NCBI GenBank assembly: GCA_963402885.1
Contig: OY727101.1
Location: 13,802,417 to 13,866,416 of the forward strand
DNA from: Antedon bifida
Lineage: Eukaryota; Echinodermata; Crinoidea; Comatulida; Antedonidae
Direction: 5' to 3'
DNA length: 64,000 bases
In this document: positions 18,660 through 31,289 of the stretch, in pieces
Numbering within the stretch: the first letter of the stretch is position 1
Layout of the letters: every line of letters starts with the position of its first letter
Program-made: the position numbers and the translations under genes
Notes under the pieces: model-generated
The model's database searches: none
What the model saw: the letters and a program-made list of their open reading frames with translations, nothing else
Told to the model about the DNA's origin: nothing

Positions 18660-20819
18660 TACTACATTATTATTATTATTATGATTAATATGAATATACA
18701 TAGAGTAATTTCCTGGACATTATACAACAAAAATGATTATGAATTTGAAAAATGAGGTCATTTCCATCTTCAACCTCTAACACAAACCAACAAACGTTAG
18801 TGTAATTAATGTCATTTTTTATACAGTAAGCCTAATGGGCATAATTTCCTTGACGTCATAGTAACCAAACAAATAATTATTAACAAAAAAAATGGTAATT
18901 TCCATCATCTGTAAATAAATACAATATAATATATAATATTTTATATGACAAGATTTTTATTGAGAAGACTCATAAATAAGCACAATCTGGTGTATAGATG
19001 TACTGTACACCAGATTTTGTCTGCTTCATTACCCATCATTGCGTTAACGATATTCAAATTAACATCTCAAATACACATTTCCTAGACATCATAATAGAAA
19101 ATACTAAATAGAATATTACACCTGAAATGAGAAACATATGTTTCTTTTTAGGTGGCCTAGATATAAGGCATAATGTCGTGAAAGTTGCCAAAGCTCAAAG
19201 ATTCACTAGAGTTATTATTGTCTCGTTTTTTTGCTCGGATTATTCCTACACATTACCGGGCTAAACGATCATAAATTGACTAATTAAATTGAACCATTTA
19301 AATCAGTTAATTTAATATTACTATAGATACTAAAAAGCTTGTTCAAGAAATAGTAATAGAATATATAAATTTTTAACTAAATGAGATAAAACAATACAAA
19401 TTACTGATACATGATTAATAATAATTTTTTTTATAGATTTGTAAATCCATCATATAATCCAGAAATTTATCATTGCGGAATAATCTTAAATTGAGATTGA
19501 TGTCATGTGATTACTCGCTGACCTTTTCATACTTTTAACCATCATTATTTTTCATTATTTTTCATTATTTTTCTTGGAAGCTTACAAATTCTATATTCCT
19601 TGTTTCTGCTATGAACAAATAACCGATTAAATAACCATGATGAATAAATTATCCCAAATTTGAAGCAGAAACAGGACACATTTTTTGAAAATAACCAGTT
19701 AAATGGCTTTCTCAAAGTAGTGATTCAAAACACCCAATAAAATAACTGTTATATAATTGACCGCCGTTGACCTTGAGTCAACTACTGCATCTTGAATGTT
19801 CAGCCATCTGAGCGCATTGAATTTTGGGTAATTTATATAGATATTACATTTTATAATCTTAAAATTATCGTTTTTACTTTTCCTTTATATCCCCGAAGAG
19901 ATCCTTGGATAAAAGTCTAACTTTTTATCAATTTGTCTTTGTCAGAAGGCGTTAACGATTTTTATGTTCGCGGGGACCCCTCAGGATATATGTAAATCCC
20001 CTAAATGAGGATTCTGAGGGTTGGTATCAAAACAATTGTGTTTTTTGTTCGTTTTTATCTGTAGTTGTTAACGTTGTATACTATCGAAATAAACAAAAAC
20101 TAAGTATTAGAAAATGGGATACCTCTTGTATTTTTTATAATGTACTCCTGTTATTGCCGTTTTCACTGCTGGAGGAAAAAAATAAATAAATTGAAAACAA
20201 ATAAATGGTTATTTTGTGGTATAACAGAAACATGCTCTGTAATATTTTTCACAAGAAGTCGACTGTTGAGTATCAAAAAAAAAGATGGATCAACACAATT
20301 TGTAATGGCATACAGTTTGTTTCAAAAATTCTTTCGGGACACAAGAAATACACAAATGATTTCATTCTGTGCTATATGTTTTAGTATCAAGTTATTTTGT
20401 ATAAAATCTGCCAAAAGACAGACTTATTATGGTTATAAATTTTGATACCCCAACGGACACATCACTAACATGTGTTCCAAAGCTTCCCAGAATTTATTTT
20501 ATGAGTCAGAGAGTTTCTTGTAAGGTGGAATATCGATTTGTATTTGTAAAAAACCCCAATGGGTACCTTCAAAGGACCCATTGGACACCCATTGATCAAT
20601 GCCAGGTAAAGCTTTTAGCCTAAAGTCGCCCCCTTAACAGGTGCAGAGCTTAGAGTTTCCTATTGGAGTTCAAAAATGGACATACTTTATCTATTTTTAG
20701 AATAGAATTAAATTGTATGGAAAATATTAAAATTTAACAAAAAGGAAAATAGAATTTATGATATTATGTGTAAAGATTGACTATCTACTCTTTCAGAAAT
20801 GTGGCAATATATAACTCTC
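18660..20819. other. AT-rich stretch with small hairpins and a short tandem repeat
   Basis: A hairpin AATCTGGTGTA/TACACCAGATT lies at 18986-19018, a triple TCATTATTTTT repeat near 19545-19578, and a hairpin CCAATGGGT/ACCCATTGG near 20554-20582. Open frames of up to 101 codons at 20140-20445 have no domain-like features and I do not call them genes. Confidence 0.45.
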
Positions 20820-20875
20820 CTTTCACTGTTTCCTTTGGGACACCTCCAATTAAGGGGAACCCATATTATTAAAGT
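20820..20875. repeat. GGGACACC dispersed repeat, short copy
   Basis: TTTCCTTTGGGACACCTCCA followed by ATTAAGGGGAACCC. Confidence 0.55.
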
Positions 20876-20941
20876 GGGGTTCTATACAATAATCCTATTT
20901 TATATACACACTAAATAAATAAATATTTAATAAAAAGGCAA

Positions 20942-21092
20942 CGATAGAGATATCAAACTCTATGTGACAGAAAAAAATGTGATGTGCTTATATATGGACA
21001 TGATGATGTCATGTCACTACCATATTTAGGCATATCACTAACAGTAACGTATTTGGGCACTTTTTTGTCAAAATAGTTTGATAGTGTATAAG
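20942..21092. mobile_element. Palindromic MITE, copy 3, degraded
   Basis: Shares ATCAAACTCTATGTGACA, AATGTGATGTGC, the central TATATGGACATGATGATGTC and the right end AGTTTGATAGTGTA with the copies at 5055 and 5513. Tips are eroded, and the right half carries extra sequence before ATTTGGGCAC. Confidence 0.75.
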
Positions 21093-22790
21093 CTTAAGCT
21101 TATTCTGAAACGATTGTTTCTCTTAAAACATTTGTATATAAGAAATGTACAAAGGTTGTAATTTGTAGGTAAAGCTGTTTAAATGATATGTAATGTTGAA
21201 AGCAGTAATTGCTGTGTATCTTGCCTTAGGAATCAATTTTAATGTTTGTTTATGTTGAAACTGAAAGCCATTTAAGATAATATTACCTTTTATTTCCTTA
21301 GGACGAAATAAAATTTATGGTTGTATAGAAGTGAACATATAAAATGATAGTTGTGATATTTATTTTTAAAGTTGTCAAAGAGTAATTTTTGTAAGCATAC
21401 AAACATGATGTCAATTAAGTACAAATTTGTATTCAATTATATAGCAAAAAATAGTATTAATAGATTTGCATGTTAAATTTTGCGAGAGTTTTTATGGCTA
21501 CCCTATTTTAAACAAAACATGAGGGAGTGCAGAATGTGACCATGTGTGTCAAGGGGAGAAAATGGGAGAGATACCCACATCTAGTCACGTCTTTTAGAAT
21601 ATGCATTTATATAGGATGAAATATTTGCATGATTTATATTTTTTATAAATTGTTTAGATTTTTTTTTGGCTACCATATTTTATAACAAAAGGTGATCGGC
21701 GGGCAGTGTAGGCTGTGACCATGGGATCAGAGTAACTTACCCAGATCTAGCCAAAATATTTTAAATATGTAAAAATGTTTAAAATTTCAAACCCCACTTG
21801 GCTGTCACATTTTAACATCATAACCTTCCACACCACCTTGGCATATTAAACAAAATGTCATATTTTATACATTTATATTTTGTGATTCTATTGAATATTA
21901 ATTTTATTTGTATGCCAGGGGGGTTAAATGTTTCAAACAAACCACCTTTTACGAACTAGAGGTAAGCCGTAGGCTACATGTTAAACATGCCTAATTAGCC
22001 TATAGCTTATGAAAACGAAACCCCTATACAAATTTGATTTTTATACAGTACACGTTTTAATCTGTTTGTAAAAAATTATTAAAATGCATTTAAATTGAAC
22101 ATGTATTGATTTATTAGTCTGTAGTATAGAAATATTAGTCTGTGTATAGACAAGTAGACTTATTGACTTTTTGATATTATAATTCAATGAAGCTCTATCA
22201 AATCTGATTCATTGATGTATGTTGATATACATAAAGTAAATCGTTATAAATTTTTATGAATGGTAATTGTAAAGTTTTATAAGACTCAAGAGGAATATTT
22301 ACAATACTCTAGGGGAATAGTTATTTCATAATGCAGAAGGTTGTGTATTAATTATTATACTATAAGCGTACATGTTAAGGTGTCCGTACGCTTAATACTG
22401 TTTTACTATTCAAGTGGCATGTTCTGCTAAAAGGTACAAATTACCGCACTATTGATATTTACATCACGATAATTCATAGGAAAACTTACTATTGGTTGAT
22501 ATGGACGATGTGACATTTGAAATTCAAAAGGAGTGAAGAAAATTACGGAGTGGGACTTTTTTGGTTAATATAAAAGCCCAGGATTTTTACAGGGAGGTTC
22601 ATTTTTCTACGGAATGGAAAAATCCATCACAAGCTAGCCTCGTTAGGCCTTCTGTATTACAATACTGTAAAACCTCTGCCTTCTTCTTTTCAGTAGGTTG
22701 GTTTTAGAGTACTTTCGCTAGACTTTGTATTATTCAACAAAGATTCTTAAATAATTAATTAAATAATTTGTATTAAGTACTAAATTTTCA
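21093..22790. other. AT-rich stretch, no gene seen
   Basis: Two similar blocks (GGCTACC.TATTTTA.AACAAAA ... TGTGACCATG) near 21494 and 21669 suggest a diverged duplication of about 175 bp. Nothing else recognised. Confidence 0.4.
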
Positions 22791-22813
22791 TTTTTTTTTA
22801 AAGGTAACTGAGG

Positions 22814-23004
22814 ATGTCTCATCTGTGTTGTTGGTTTTTCTTCTTGGTACTAATTTCGACCAATAGCCATCAGGCACTGACTGAGCCTGTTAACGAACCC
22901 AGCCCCTGTGTTGTAAGTGCTAAAACACCGCTATCTGTAGTGTGTGAAGATGTGGACGTTGCGTCAGTTACACAGCTCAACATTCCAAGTGAAACTACTC
23001 TATT
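22814..23004 (+). CDS. First coding exon of a secreted or membrane leucine-rich-repeat protein (3' partial)
   Basis: ATG at 22814 opens a signal peptide (CCWFFFLVLIS core, about residues 5-15, likely cleaved near residue 20). Then follow PCVV ... VVCEDVD ... IPSETTLL, which fits an LRR N-terminal cap (cysteines, then IPxxTTxLxL) running into a first repeat. The exon ends at a GTAAGT donor (23005), splitting a codon in phase 2, as is usual between LRR-coding exons. An acceptor-like TTTTTTTTAAAG just before 22804 suggests a 5' non-coding exon upstream. No LRR exon was found downstream in the window. An alternative is a short protein using an acceptor at 25858, which would add about 15 residues before a stop. 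Family call moderate; function unknown. Confidence 0.5.
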
Positions 23005-23037
23005 GTAAGTACAGACTTTCATATGTAACAGAAGGTG

Positions 23038-23250
23038 ATAAATATTTAAAGCTAGTTTAATGAATATGTAAAAGAAGTTGATGAATATTTAAAGTTAGTT
23101 AATGAATATGTAATAGAAGCTAATGAATAATTAAAAAGTTGTGATGTCACATCAGTTTACAGAGCTCAAACTTTGGCCAACTAAAACTTAAATTTAAATA
23201 TAGTTAATGAATATGTAATAATAGTTTATGAATAAACATTTTATGAATAT
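23038..23250 (+). repeat. Tandem ATGAATATGTAA repeat with an echo of the LRR exon
   Basis: TTAATGAATATGTAAxAGAA recurs with a period of about 43-60 bases (from 23058, 23099 and 23205). Between them, GTCACATCAGTTTACAGAGC at about 23146 resembles GCGTCAGTTACACAGCTCAAC in the upstream exon, suggesting a local duplication that took in part of the exon. Confidence 0.5.
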
Positions 23251-24245
23251 TCAAGAGGATTCTTTATAACATTGGTATACTGTACTACCATCAACATTGA
23301 TAGTATGCAGGATTTAAAACTCTTTTTATTTTTTTTAAACTCTTTTTTTAATTTAGAAATTAAATCTGCGATGCTTGATTCATTTCTGTTCTTTTAATTA
23401 TATAGAATAACATTCTATACATCAAATTTTATAATTTATAGTGAGGTATTAGTTTCTCGATGCATCTATAAAAAAAGCTTTCTTGCATTTTCTATAAAAT
23501 ATCCCGTAATGTAAACACAATACAAATACGTTCTTATTGAACCCAATGAGAATATATACACAATTGTAAAATATGTACAGTATGTATGTTATACACAATT
23601 AGTATGTTATACACAATTATTATGCATTCTTTATACATTACTATGCCAATCTTTTCGCATACATACATATATACATACAAGAGACGCCAGATATTCTTTG
23701 ACTTAATTAGCATATTTTGTGGACATTGACCTTAAAAGATTGAACACCGTTTAGTGCTGATGAGAAGGTTTGGATGATACATTGCGTTTAAACCAGGAAT
23801 TTAGTAGATTTACCGGCTAAATATGAAAGATCAGCGAGTCCATTCTTGTGCGATTTGTAATATAGCACAAACGAATGTCGGTCATTGACTCCAGTTTAAA
23901 CAACTGTGCCAAATTATCAACAAATTAATGTATTAACACCATTATACGTACTATAACGTGAAAACAATTCTGAGAAGAATGAAATTGTTCCAAAAAAAAT
24001 ACTAAATTATGCATTAATTTCTATGAATATTACATGAATTTAGATAACCATATTAAAAGGAATTTGACTGCTAGACCATTTTGTTTATGTTTATCTATAT
24101 TTAACATAGGCTCTGATAGATGGAATAGATAAAAGGCATAATTTTAAGAAAGAACAAAAAGAAAAATTAGATCTACTGGTAAAATAAGAATTTTGTTAAT
24201 AATCTTATAGATTAATATTTATTTGGTGTTGAACCTCCTTCCAGA
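23251..24245. other. AT-rich, probably intronic
   Basis: A small TATGTTATACACAATTA duplication near 23585-23620. No exon recognised. Confidence 0.4.
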
Positions 24246-24417
24246 AATAAGGTTTATCACAAATAGAGTGCGTGGAAAGGGTTTGGGAGCAAAAGTCACA
24301 ACGCGTACTTACGTGATTTGTTGTCACACGCCGTGATGTTTGCTCCCAAACCCTTCCCATCATGCATTGTGCAATGACGTTCCTCGCAAAATCAAGCTAT
24401 TTGTGATAAACCGTATT
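24246..24417. mobile_element. 172-bp fold-back MITE
   Basis: GGTTTATCACAAATAG at 24251 pairs with CTATTTGTGATAAACC at the right end, and GGGTTTGGGAGCAAA pairs with TTTGCTCCCAAACCC nearer the centre. The left arm lacks about 40 bases present in the right arm. Non-coding; family unknown. Confidence 0.8.
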
Positions 24418-24419
24418 AC

Positions 24420-27260
24420 TATTATTTTTTTTAAAACCCCCATCTTTCAAATAATAAAACGAAAATTCCAACATTCTGTACATCTCTATGTACCGGTTTA
24501 ACTTCATTTGAACAGCTAGAGCTGATGTGTAGGCGTCCATTAGTCTAATGATACTCAGTAGAAAATATTAACATACTATGTTAAATTAAGCAATTAATTA
24601 GTATAGAAGTTGTCAAGGCATTATTAGACAATATTGCCTCAAGATGATCCAAACTAATCCAAGATGAGATTAGAGCTCTTGGGAAATTTATGAGAGAAGA
24701 AATACAACAACTTTCTTTTATGCCAGCTTAACAGTTGGGTTCTTCGGATAGACCTGGACCTGGATATCAAATCAACGCTCAATATTCAAGTGTGGCACTT
24801 TTCTTCTGTACCACTTGATATTGAATGGGTTTTCATATAGTAGTGCCAGTCTGTAATTCGTTATTTATTTTATTTTTTCACTTTTTCTGAATAATAAATC
24901 TGGATGACTTTTCACGACCTACAGTATCTATGATAGTTTCCAGTGATCGGTGACCCGTGACAGGGTTGAGGAACAATTAAACAGTCTAGTGATCTTCTTG
25001 ATTTCCAAATTAAAGGTTCCAGATATTAGGGCTGCCATACTCTTAAAAGAAAGTACCTTGCATTTGACTGCCTTTTTCTAGTGCTATAATTTATTTGCAA
25101 AGATTAAAATACTGTTTAGTACTATACGTACAATAAATAACTTTACCGTATTCATGTCCAGCATCCTGCGGCGCGTCCGCAAGAATTATTTTGGTCAAGG
25201 GCTTATTGTAATGTGCCGTTTATGCAACTGACGCACATGTGTTCAATCAGTTGTGCTAGTTATCACACCGTTGCGGATATAAATACACAAATGAATGAAT
25301 GTTTATAAGTTCAATGGGAAGAATATTTTCATGATTTGAAAGATTATTGACTGTTCAATTTAACAAGGTGGCGCTGAGTTAAATAGGACATGATTTGTTT
25401 TCATAACACCACCTACCTGTTCTAAAATAAAGTTCCTTCCCCATCTTTAATTTTTGTCAAAGGCTGAGCGGGATACTAGACCATTAAAAAACCAGTGCTC
25501 CAATTCTGGCCATAGACAGCACACAATGGTTTGTTTTCGAATGTGAAATAGTCACTCACAAACATTAATTATTTATATACAATTTCATGTATTTTTAATG
25601 GTAAACAAGAATTTGGAACCTTTTGGCCTCTCTTAAAATGTCTGGTTTTGGGAAACTTTCCGGTTTTCTGAGAGTCTAGTATTGGGAGACTACTGTACTG
25701 TGCTATTATAAGGAAAAGTACAGTTACAAAAATGGACTTTAACTTGAAATAAAATTTTCATTTTTTATTTTCAAACGTTCAATAAATACAGATTTGAAAT
25801 ACAATTTATTTCTTTATAAATAAGTAACAATATTCATTCTATTTCAGACTTACCATAACTATAAACCATGAGAAATCTCTTATAATCCAATAGCCACTAT
25901 TCAAGAACACTCTGTATTTATGGCAATGTATATTATTGCATGTCAATATATTTTTAAGATGACAGACTATACTTTATCTGATTTCCTTTAATTGCCAAAT
26001 ATTAACAACAAATAACAGGGGCAATGTAAAATACTTCTGCCGTGACAATAAGATCATAAATCCAATTCATCATAGTCCTATATGATTTACTTTCCAATAA
26101 CATCTTAAAATCTCTATTATAGTATTCTTATGATGTAAATTGATCTGTCACCCAATTCTCTGATTTCATGCCATATTTAGTAATAATACTTTTTGTGTGT
26201 ATAATACACTATATTTTAAGGTTATAAATCGTATCTGATATTTGATAAAGTTGTATAGTAATCTCTAAGGAGTTTGTTGTAGATTGCCTTCTTAATTCTA
26301 GAATCTGTTCTATACTTGATATAGGACGAATTTTAGTTCGTATGACAGACCTGATTAGTACTATCGTTGCACCCATAAATCAACTGATTCTAAATGATCC
26401 TCAGTGTAATCGTTACAATACTCTATTCTTCCAAGAAACGTTTTTTTCTATGATAGTTATAATTCAGGTTTACGCACAACGATTTAGTCGTTATAAGCAG
26501 TGTTATTTTTCACCTTTTATTAAGATAATAAAGATTGTCATTGTCAATTTGATACAAACAATGTTTTTTGATAGTTAATTCTGCAGTATATAGTCACAGG
26601 TTCCTCCTTAACCAAGGGGAGGATAATACTCAATAAATAATAGGCATCAAGAGTCCTAGAATGCGTTTACGAAAGTTGAATTCCCGAGAATGTCCGCGGA
26701 AAACTGGGTAATTAATTATTCCTTAACATAACTTAACAAGTTTTAAAGGGCTGTTCGATCTGGATTTAGGATGGACAGCGGACAGAGTTTACCCGGCAAA
26801 TTTGCAAGGTATACACCAGTTTTTCGGGACTGTGTAGTGACCTTTCAGATATAAACAAAGGATTTTATGAGAATTCTATGCAAATCATACTACGTTCGCA
26901 TTGTCGTAAACAGCTGATTAGAAAATGTTCTGATTTTCTGGTGCCAGCAGCATGTCCTGGATGCTTTACAATTTCGTAAACACAGCGTAAAAGATGTCAC
27001 AATCATTACAGGTATTTGTAACCAAGTGATAAAACCATGTATATAGCAATTTATTATTATTAATATCTGATAATTATTAAGTAAAAAAAGTTGTAGGTTG
27101 TAAAAGTTGTTTTAAATCATTAATTCTTTTTCACCTTTGAAGTGCAATAGAATAACTAACAAATTATTGGTGCATGACAATTTACGTAAACTAATATATC
27201 GCCTATAAAAATATAACTTTTTAAAATCAATAACTACTTCATAATTGATAGGCTTGTAAT
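24420..27260. other. AT-rich stretch, no gene seen
   Basis: A GC-richer patch at 25160-25280 (GCGGCGCGTCCGC) and another at 26760-26990 have no coding sense. A 78-codon frame at 26342 looks random. Confidence 0.4.
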
Positions 27261-27764
27261 AGAACATCTCCTTTGGGACAACGCTATTAAGAAAATATAT
27301 TTTGAAACACTACAGCCAACCCCTTACTGTAATTTAATATTAGCATAGTAATTTACATTTTGATTATCTTTAATTTGATTATATTTTTTTCTGTACTTTA
27401 CATACGATTTAATATTTTTAGAATAAACCCTTGCTTTATTTATATAATCTTCACACTTCAATTTTCTAGTAGCCATCAATTTAGTTTGTACCCTATAGCA
27501 TATACGTCTAATTCTGACAACTGTTGATAATACATAATTTTATGGTGATCTTCCCCAATCAATAAGCTAACATAAAATATTCAGGCAGATGCCACTAGTG
27601 TCTATTATTGTAATCATTGTAATGAGAAATTTATTATTTATATTTTTCTATATAGTAGTAATAAACGCTTATTAAAAGGATATCTTCGGGACCTAAATAA
27701 GTGTCATCTTAATAACTATTCTGAAATAATTGATAAGTACATTTGAAAGTATTTGCGAACAAAT

Positions 27765-27845
27765 CTCAGGTGCACTTGAACCCATGACCTCCACATCACT
27801 AGCCTGGCGTTCATACCTTTAGACCAGCGTGCTAGTGCTGATGAG
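27765..27845 (-). mobile_element. tRNA-derived SINE head fragment
   Basis: On the minus strand GCTGGTCTAAAGGTATGAACG (A-box like) and ATGGGTTCAAGTGC (B-box like) are at tRNA-like spacing. It cannot fold as a full tRNA by eye, so it is read as SINE-derived. Confidence 0.45.
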
Positions 27846-27849
27846 TTCA

Positions 27850-28685
27850 TTGGTTATACAACACAATTTAAAGACAGTAGAATCGAGTGTTGTGTTATTT
27901 TAATCTTAGAGTCATCATTGTTATGCAAATTGCATTTCATATGGAGAATCTCACCAAACTCAGCTGGCCATGTCACGTCTGCAAATTTTAATTTCTTTTT
28001 TATTAATTACAAATAAATAATTTTAATTTCAAAATATTCCTACCTACATAAATATAAAACTGGGCAGCATGTGAAACCACACAATCTCTTTGAATTGTCT
28101 TAGGTAAAACTATTCTTCTTATTAAAAAAAAAATGATTCAATGATAAATAATTAAGAGTTGGAAAGACTAGTGTTAATGTTGTCAATATATCCCCTTTTT
28201 CCAAGGACATTAACATCCCTTGAGTCCTTACCTTGTGAGTGATAACAATTATCAACTGTGTTATTTGGTCAAACCATACTGTACAATAAACTTAAAATAG
28301 AATAGATTCCCTTTAGCTGACACGAACAAACGTGCAAAATTAGATCGTATTTGAATTTTACTTTGTCACTTTCCTTCGCATAGTTGTTAGAAATCATGCT
28401 TTGTGGTTATTTGGAGCGGATTAAGCGTAAACGTTAAGCAGGTTTTAGTTGTTATGTTTCTCGTAAAAACCGAAATCAATTAATTTAATTCTTAGTTTAT
28501 AGTTGCTGCAGATCATGGTTGTGATTAGTTGGGTTTATCTAAAAGCATAATATTTAATCGTTAATGTTTTCTTTTTAAAAATCATTACGTGTAAAGTTAG
28601 AATTAAAATCACAATTAATACTTTCAAATATGTGTAGGTTAGAATTTCCGTAGTAGTAGTAGTAACATGTATTTCCCAAATTTTT
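27850..28685. other. AT-rich stretch, no gene seen
   Basis: Nothing recognised. Confidence 0.4.
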
Positions 28686-28689
28686 TTCA

Positions 28690-28806
28690 CAGGAAAGTGT
28701 CCCCTGAATATGGGTTTCCTTTTAATAGTGGTGTCCCCTGAATAGGGGTGTCCCATTATAGGGGTGTTCTCAGAACAGTGGTGTCCCAAAAGAGGGGTTC
28801 TACTGT
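28690..28806 (-). repeat. GGGACACC dispersed repeat, five-fold local copy
   Basis: GTGTCCCCTGAATA.GGGT and variants repeat about every 20 bases, ending GGGGTTCTACTGTA. On the minus strand it reads TACAGTAGAACCCCTCTTTT. The long minus-strand frame here simply translates the repeat. Confidence 0.75.
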
Positions 28807-28809
28807 AAA

Positions 28810-29690
28810 AAAGAAAACTTTTAGTATATTCAGGGAAGAGTAGTTTCATCATTAAATATCATGTTACATTTTGTTTTTCTTACTCAGAATGCAAAAAAGG
28901 TAAATTGTTTTACTTTTATGAATTTCCTTTCCCAACATCCAGGATGTATATGTATACTCCTGCAAAGTGGAAAATAGACATTTCTGATATGATACACTGT
29001 TTTGAATCAAAAACCTATACATACTTAAACTAAATAAATGTATGCTATAAAAAAATCCGAGTTTAGTTTTATACCCTTTTAAGTACTAAGATTATTTATA
29101 ATTCTATTTCCGTATATACAATAATTTGTTGAGGGCATTACAGTAATTTATAGTGCTATTAGTGTGTTCAGAAAAAGCTAAAATATCTCGTTTTAATTGA
29201 CCAACAAGAAATTGAATATGTAACTTTGATGTTGCATGGATATGTACGACTGGCATACACATTTAGGAAAACATTTTGGTTTTAAACTTAAACATGTTGA
29301 GCTAATAAAATAAAGAAATCAAAAATTGAAAGTATGGGTAGCCAATTGGGCCAAAATATAAGACTAATTTCTTGATGCAAATGCAAACTAGGTACCAAAC
29401 ATATAAAACATAGCTAAAATATAAATAAAATAATGTTGTAGCTGCAGTTGGTACCAAACAATATCATTAATGATCTGCCCCTGGAATTACAACCTCTACT
29501 CTACTCTAACTAACTATTCGTCTAAAAGCTGCATTCACATTTGTTCCGTTTAATGGGACGAAAGCCATATATGATTTTCTGTATACTATTTAATAAACCA
29601 AAACAAGGGTAAATGTAGTTACAACAAGTATTTTTTTAAAAGAATACATAATGTCTTTTCACACCTGTTTAATTTGTTAATTGTAAAAGT
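28810..29690. other. AT-rich stretch next to the arylsulfatase exon
   Basis: It would be the intron after that exon on the minus strand. No following exon was recognised. Confidence 0.4.
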
Positions 29691-29693
29691 TAC

Positions 29694-29841
29694 AAAATGA
29701 ATCAATGGTAGATTTTGGTAGAGAAGCACCCGTAATCTTGCAAATAGTTGGAAGAAGATCTAATGTACTACCCAGCTCGGTCGTTCTTCCTGCCGCAATT
29801 CTCCCTGGCCAATGAGCAGTTGCTTGAACTCGCTGTCCTCC
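29694..29841 (-). CDS. Arylsulfatase (ARSA/ARSB-type) internal exon
   Basis: Sulfatases hydrolyse sulfate esters on lipids or glycans in lysosomes or outside the cell. Reading the minus strand, an acceptor AG (complement of 29842-29843) is followed by GGQRVQATAHWPGRI, AAGRTTELGSTLDLLPTI and ITGASLPKSTID, then a GTAAC donor at 29693. YEGGxRxPAxxxWPG ... LxSTLDLLPT ... AGAxLP is a conserved block in the C-terminal half of arylsulfatases. The preceding Y-E lies across the acceptor, so it could come either from this exon with another acceptor or from the previous exon. The exon is 148 nt with no stop. The catalytic CxPSR exon and all others were not found. It is either part of a gene with long introns or an isolated relic. 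Confidence 0.75.
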
Positions 29842-30485
29842 CTCATAAGATGATAAACACAACAATTTAAAAGACAAAAGCCAAGAAGTAAACAATAACT
29901 AAATCAAAGTAACATTCTATTAACTGAAACTTGAAGTAGGCTCTAGCCTAAAAAAATGAGAAATATGCGAACAAATAAAGAATACTTAAAATATTGAACT
30001 GACAAATTTTAAAAATAATTTTTTAAAATTGTAATATAATCCAGTTCAATGTTAAGTTCATGTCAACTATAAAAATAGTGCAATGTCATAAGAAATTTCT
30101 TAGAACGAAGAAGCCTTACATAATATATGTGGAAATTAGACCCTTGGCGAGGATATTTTTGTTCCTTGGACTACTTTCCTTCACCTTGCGAGTGAGTTAT
30201 TAATAATTAATAATCATTAAATATATCAAAAACTGACAAAATCATGTAAATTCAAAATTCAATTTCTTTATTTTGTTTACGTAAAGGTTATTCTAATTCT
30301 GCTCAAGCCTCTAGCGGAAAACTCTTTTATGATCTTCCTACACCACTAAAGGTCATCTCATCTCTTAAGTATTATCTCAGTTCCCATCAGGGTGAACTAA
30401 AAATAAATAAAATGGAAACATGAATTTGTTAAAGTTGCTTCTGGTTGGATTTAAAGTTAACATTCTGTATTAAGAATGTAGTTTG
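29842..30485. other. AT-rich stretch, no gene seen
   Basis: Would be the intron upstream of the arylsulfatase exon on the minus strand; nothing else recognised. Confidence 0.4.
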
Positions 30486-30493
30486 ACTGTCAG

Positions 30494-31260
30494 AGCCATT
30501 CTCTTGCTCTCAAGTCCCATATCCAGTAAACCATGTAATACCATTCCTCCTGTTTATTATCAACTTCAGAAGAAATTGGTCTTTTTTACTCCAATCCAAG
30601 CTGCCATTATCTGTAAATTTGTTGTTCTGGCATCCATGGTCCCTCTTTCATGCTCTTGCCTGTGGAACCTTTCTCTTACTCTCAAGTTCCATATCCAGGA
30701 CCATTTAATACCATTCCTCCTATCCATTACTAATCTCTGAAATAATTGATCTTCTCCACTCCAAACAACCAATCTGCGATTCCTCCTATCCATTACTAAT
30801 CTCTGAAGCAATTAAATCTCCAAACCAATCTGCGATTCTCTATAAATATGTTGTTCTGGCATCCATGGTCCCACTTTCATGCTCTTGCCTTTGGAGAACC
30901 TTTCTCTTACTGTCAAGTTCCACATCCAGTAACCATGCAATATCATTCCTCCTCTTCATTACCAACCTCAGAAGAAATTGGTCTTTTTTACTCCAATAAC
31001 AACCTCAGAAGCACTACAATCCAAGATGCCATTCTCTGTAAATGTGTTGTTCTAGCATCCACTGTCCTTTTTTATGTTGGAACCATTCTCTTACTCTCAA
31101 GCTTCATATCCAGTAACTATGCAATACCATTCCTTCTGTCCATTAACAACCTCAGAAGCATTACAATCAAAGATGCCATTCTCTGTAAATATGTTGTTCT
31201 CTGGCATACTTGGACACTCTTTCATGCAAACATGAGAAACAAACTCTTTCATCATTCCTC
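30494..31260 (+). repeat. Diverged tandem repeat, unit 170-230 bp
   Basis: TTCTCTTACTCTCAAG.TCCATATCCAGTAACCAT is repeated from about 30497, 30668, 30899 and 31083. Each is followed by ATACCATTCCTCCTGTCCATTA, then CTCAGAAG and GCATCCATGGTCC. Units differ by internal duplications. Frames of 81-145 codons here are translations of the repeat, not genes. Confidence 0.75.
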
Positions 31261-31289
31261 CTTCCTTTCTCATACAATGTCCTAACCAT

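Noticed and set aside
20140..20623. Two adjacent plus-strand frames of 101 and 64 codons
   Set aside because: No domain, no signal peptide, lysine/phenylalanine-rich as expected from AT-rich DNA, no splice context.
25150..25280. Promoter with TATAAATA after a GC-rich patch
   Set aside because: TATAAATA at about 25278 is expected by chance in AT-rich DNA, and no gene follows.
26342..26578. 78-codon plus-strand frame
   Set aside because: Composition and length fit chance in AT-rich DNA; no motif.
28535..28852. 105-codon minus-strand frame
   Set aside because: Half of it is the translated GGGACACC repeat.
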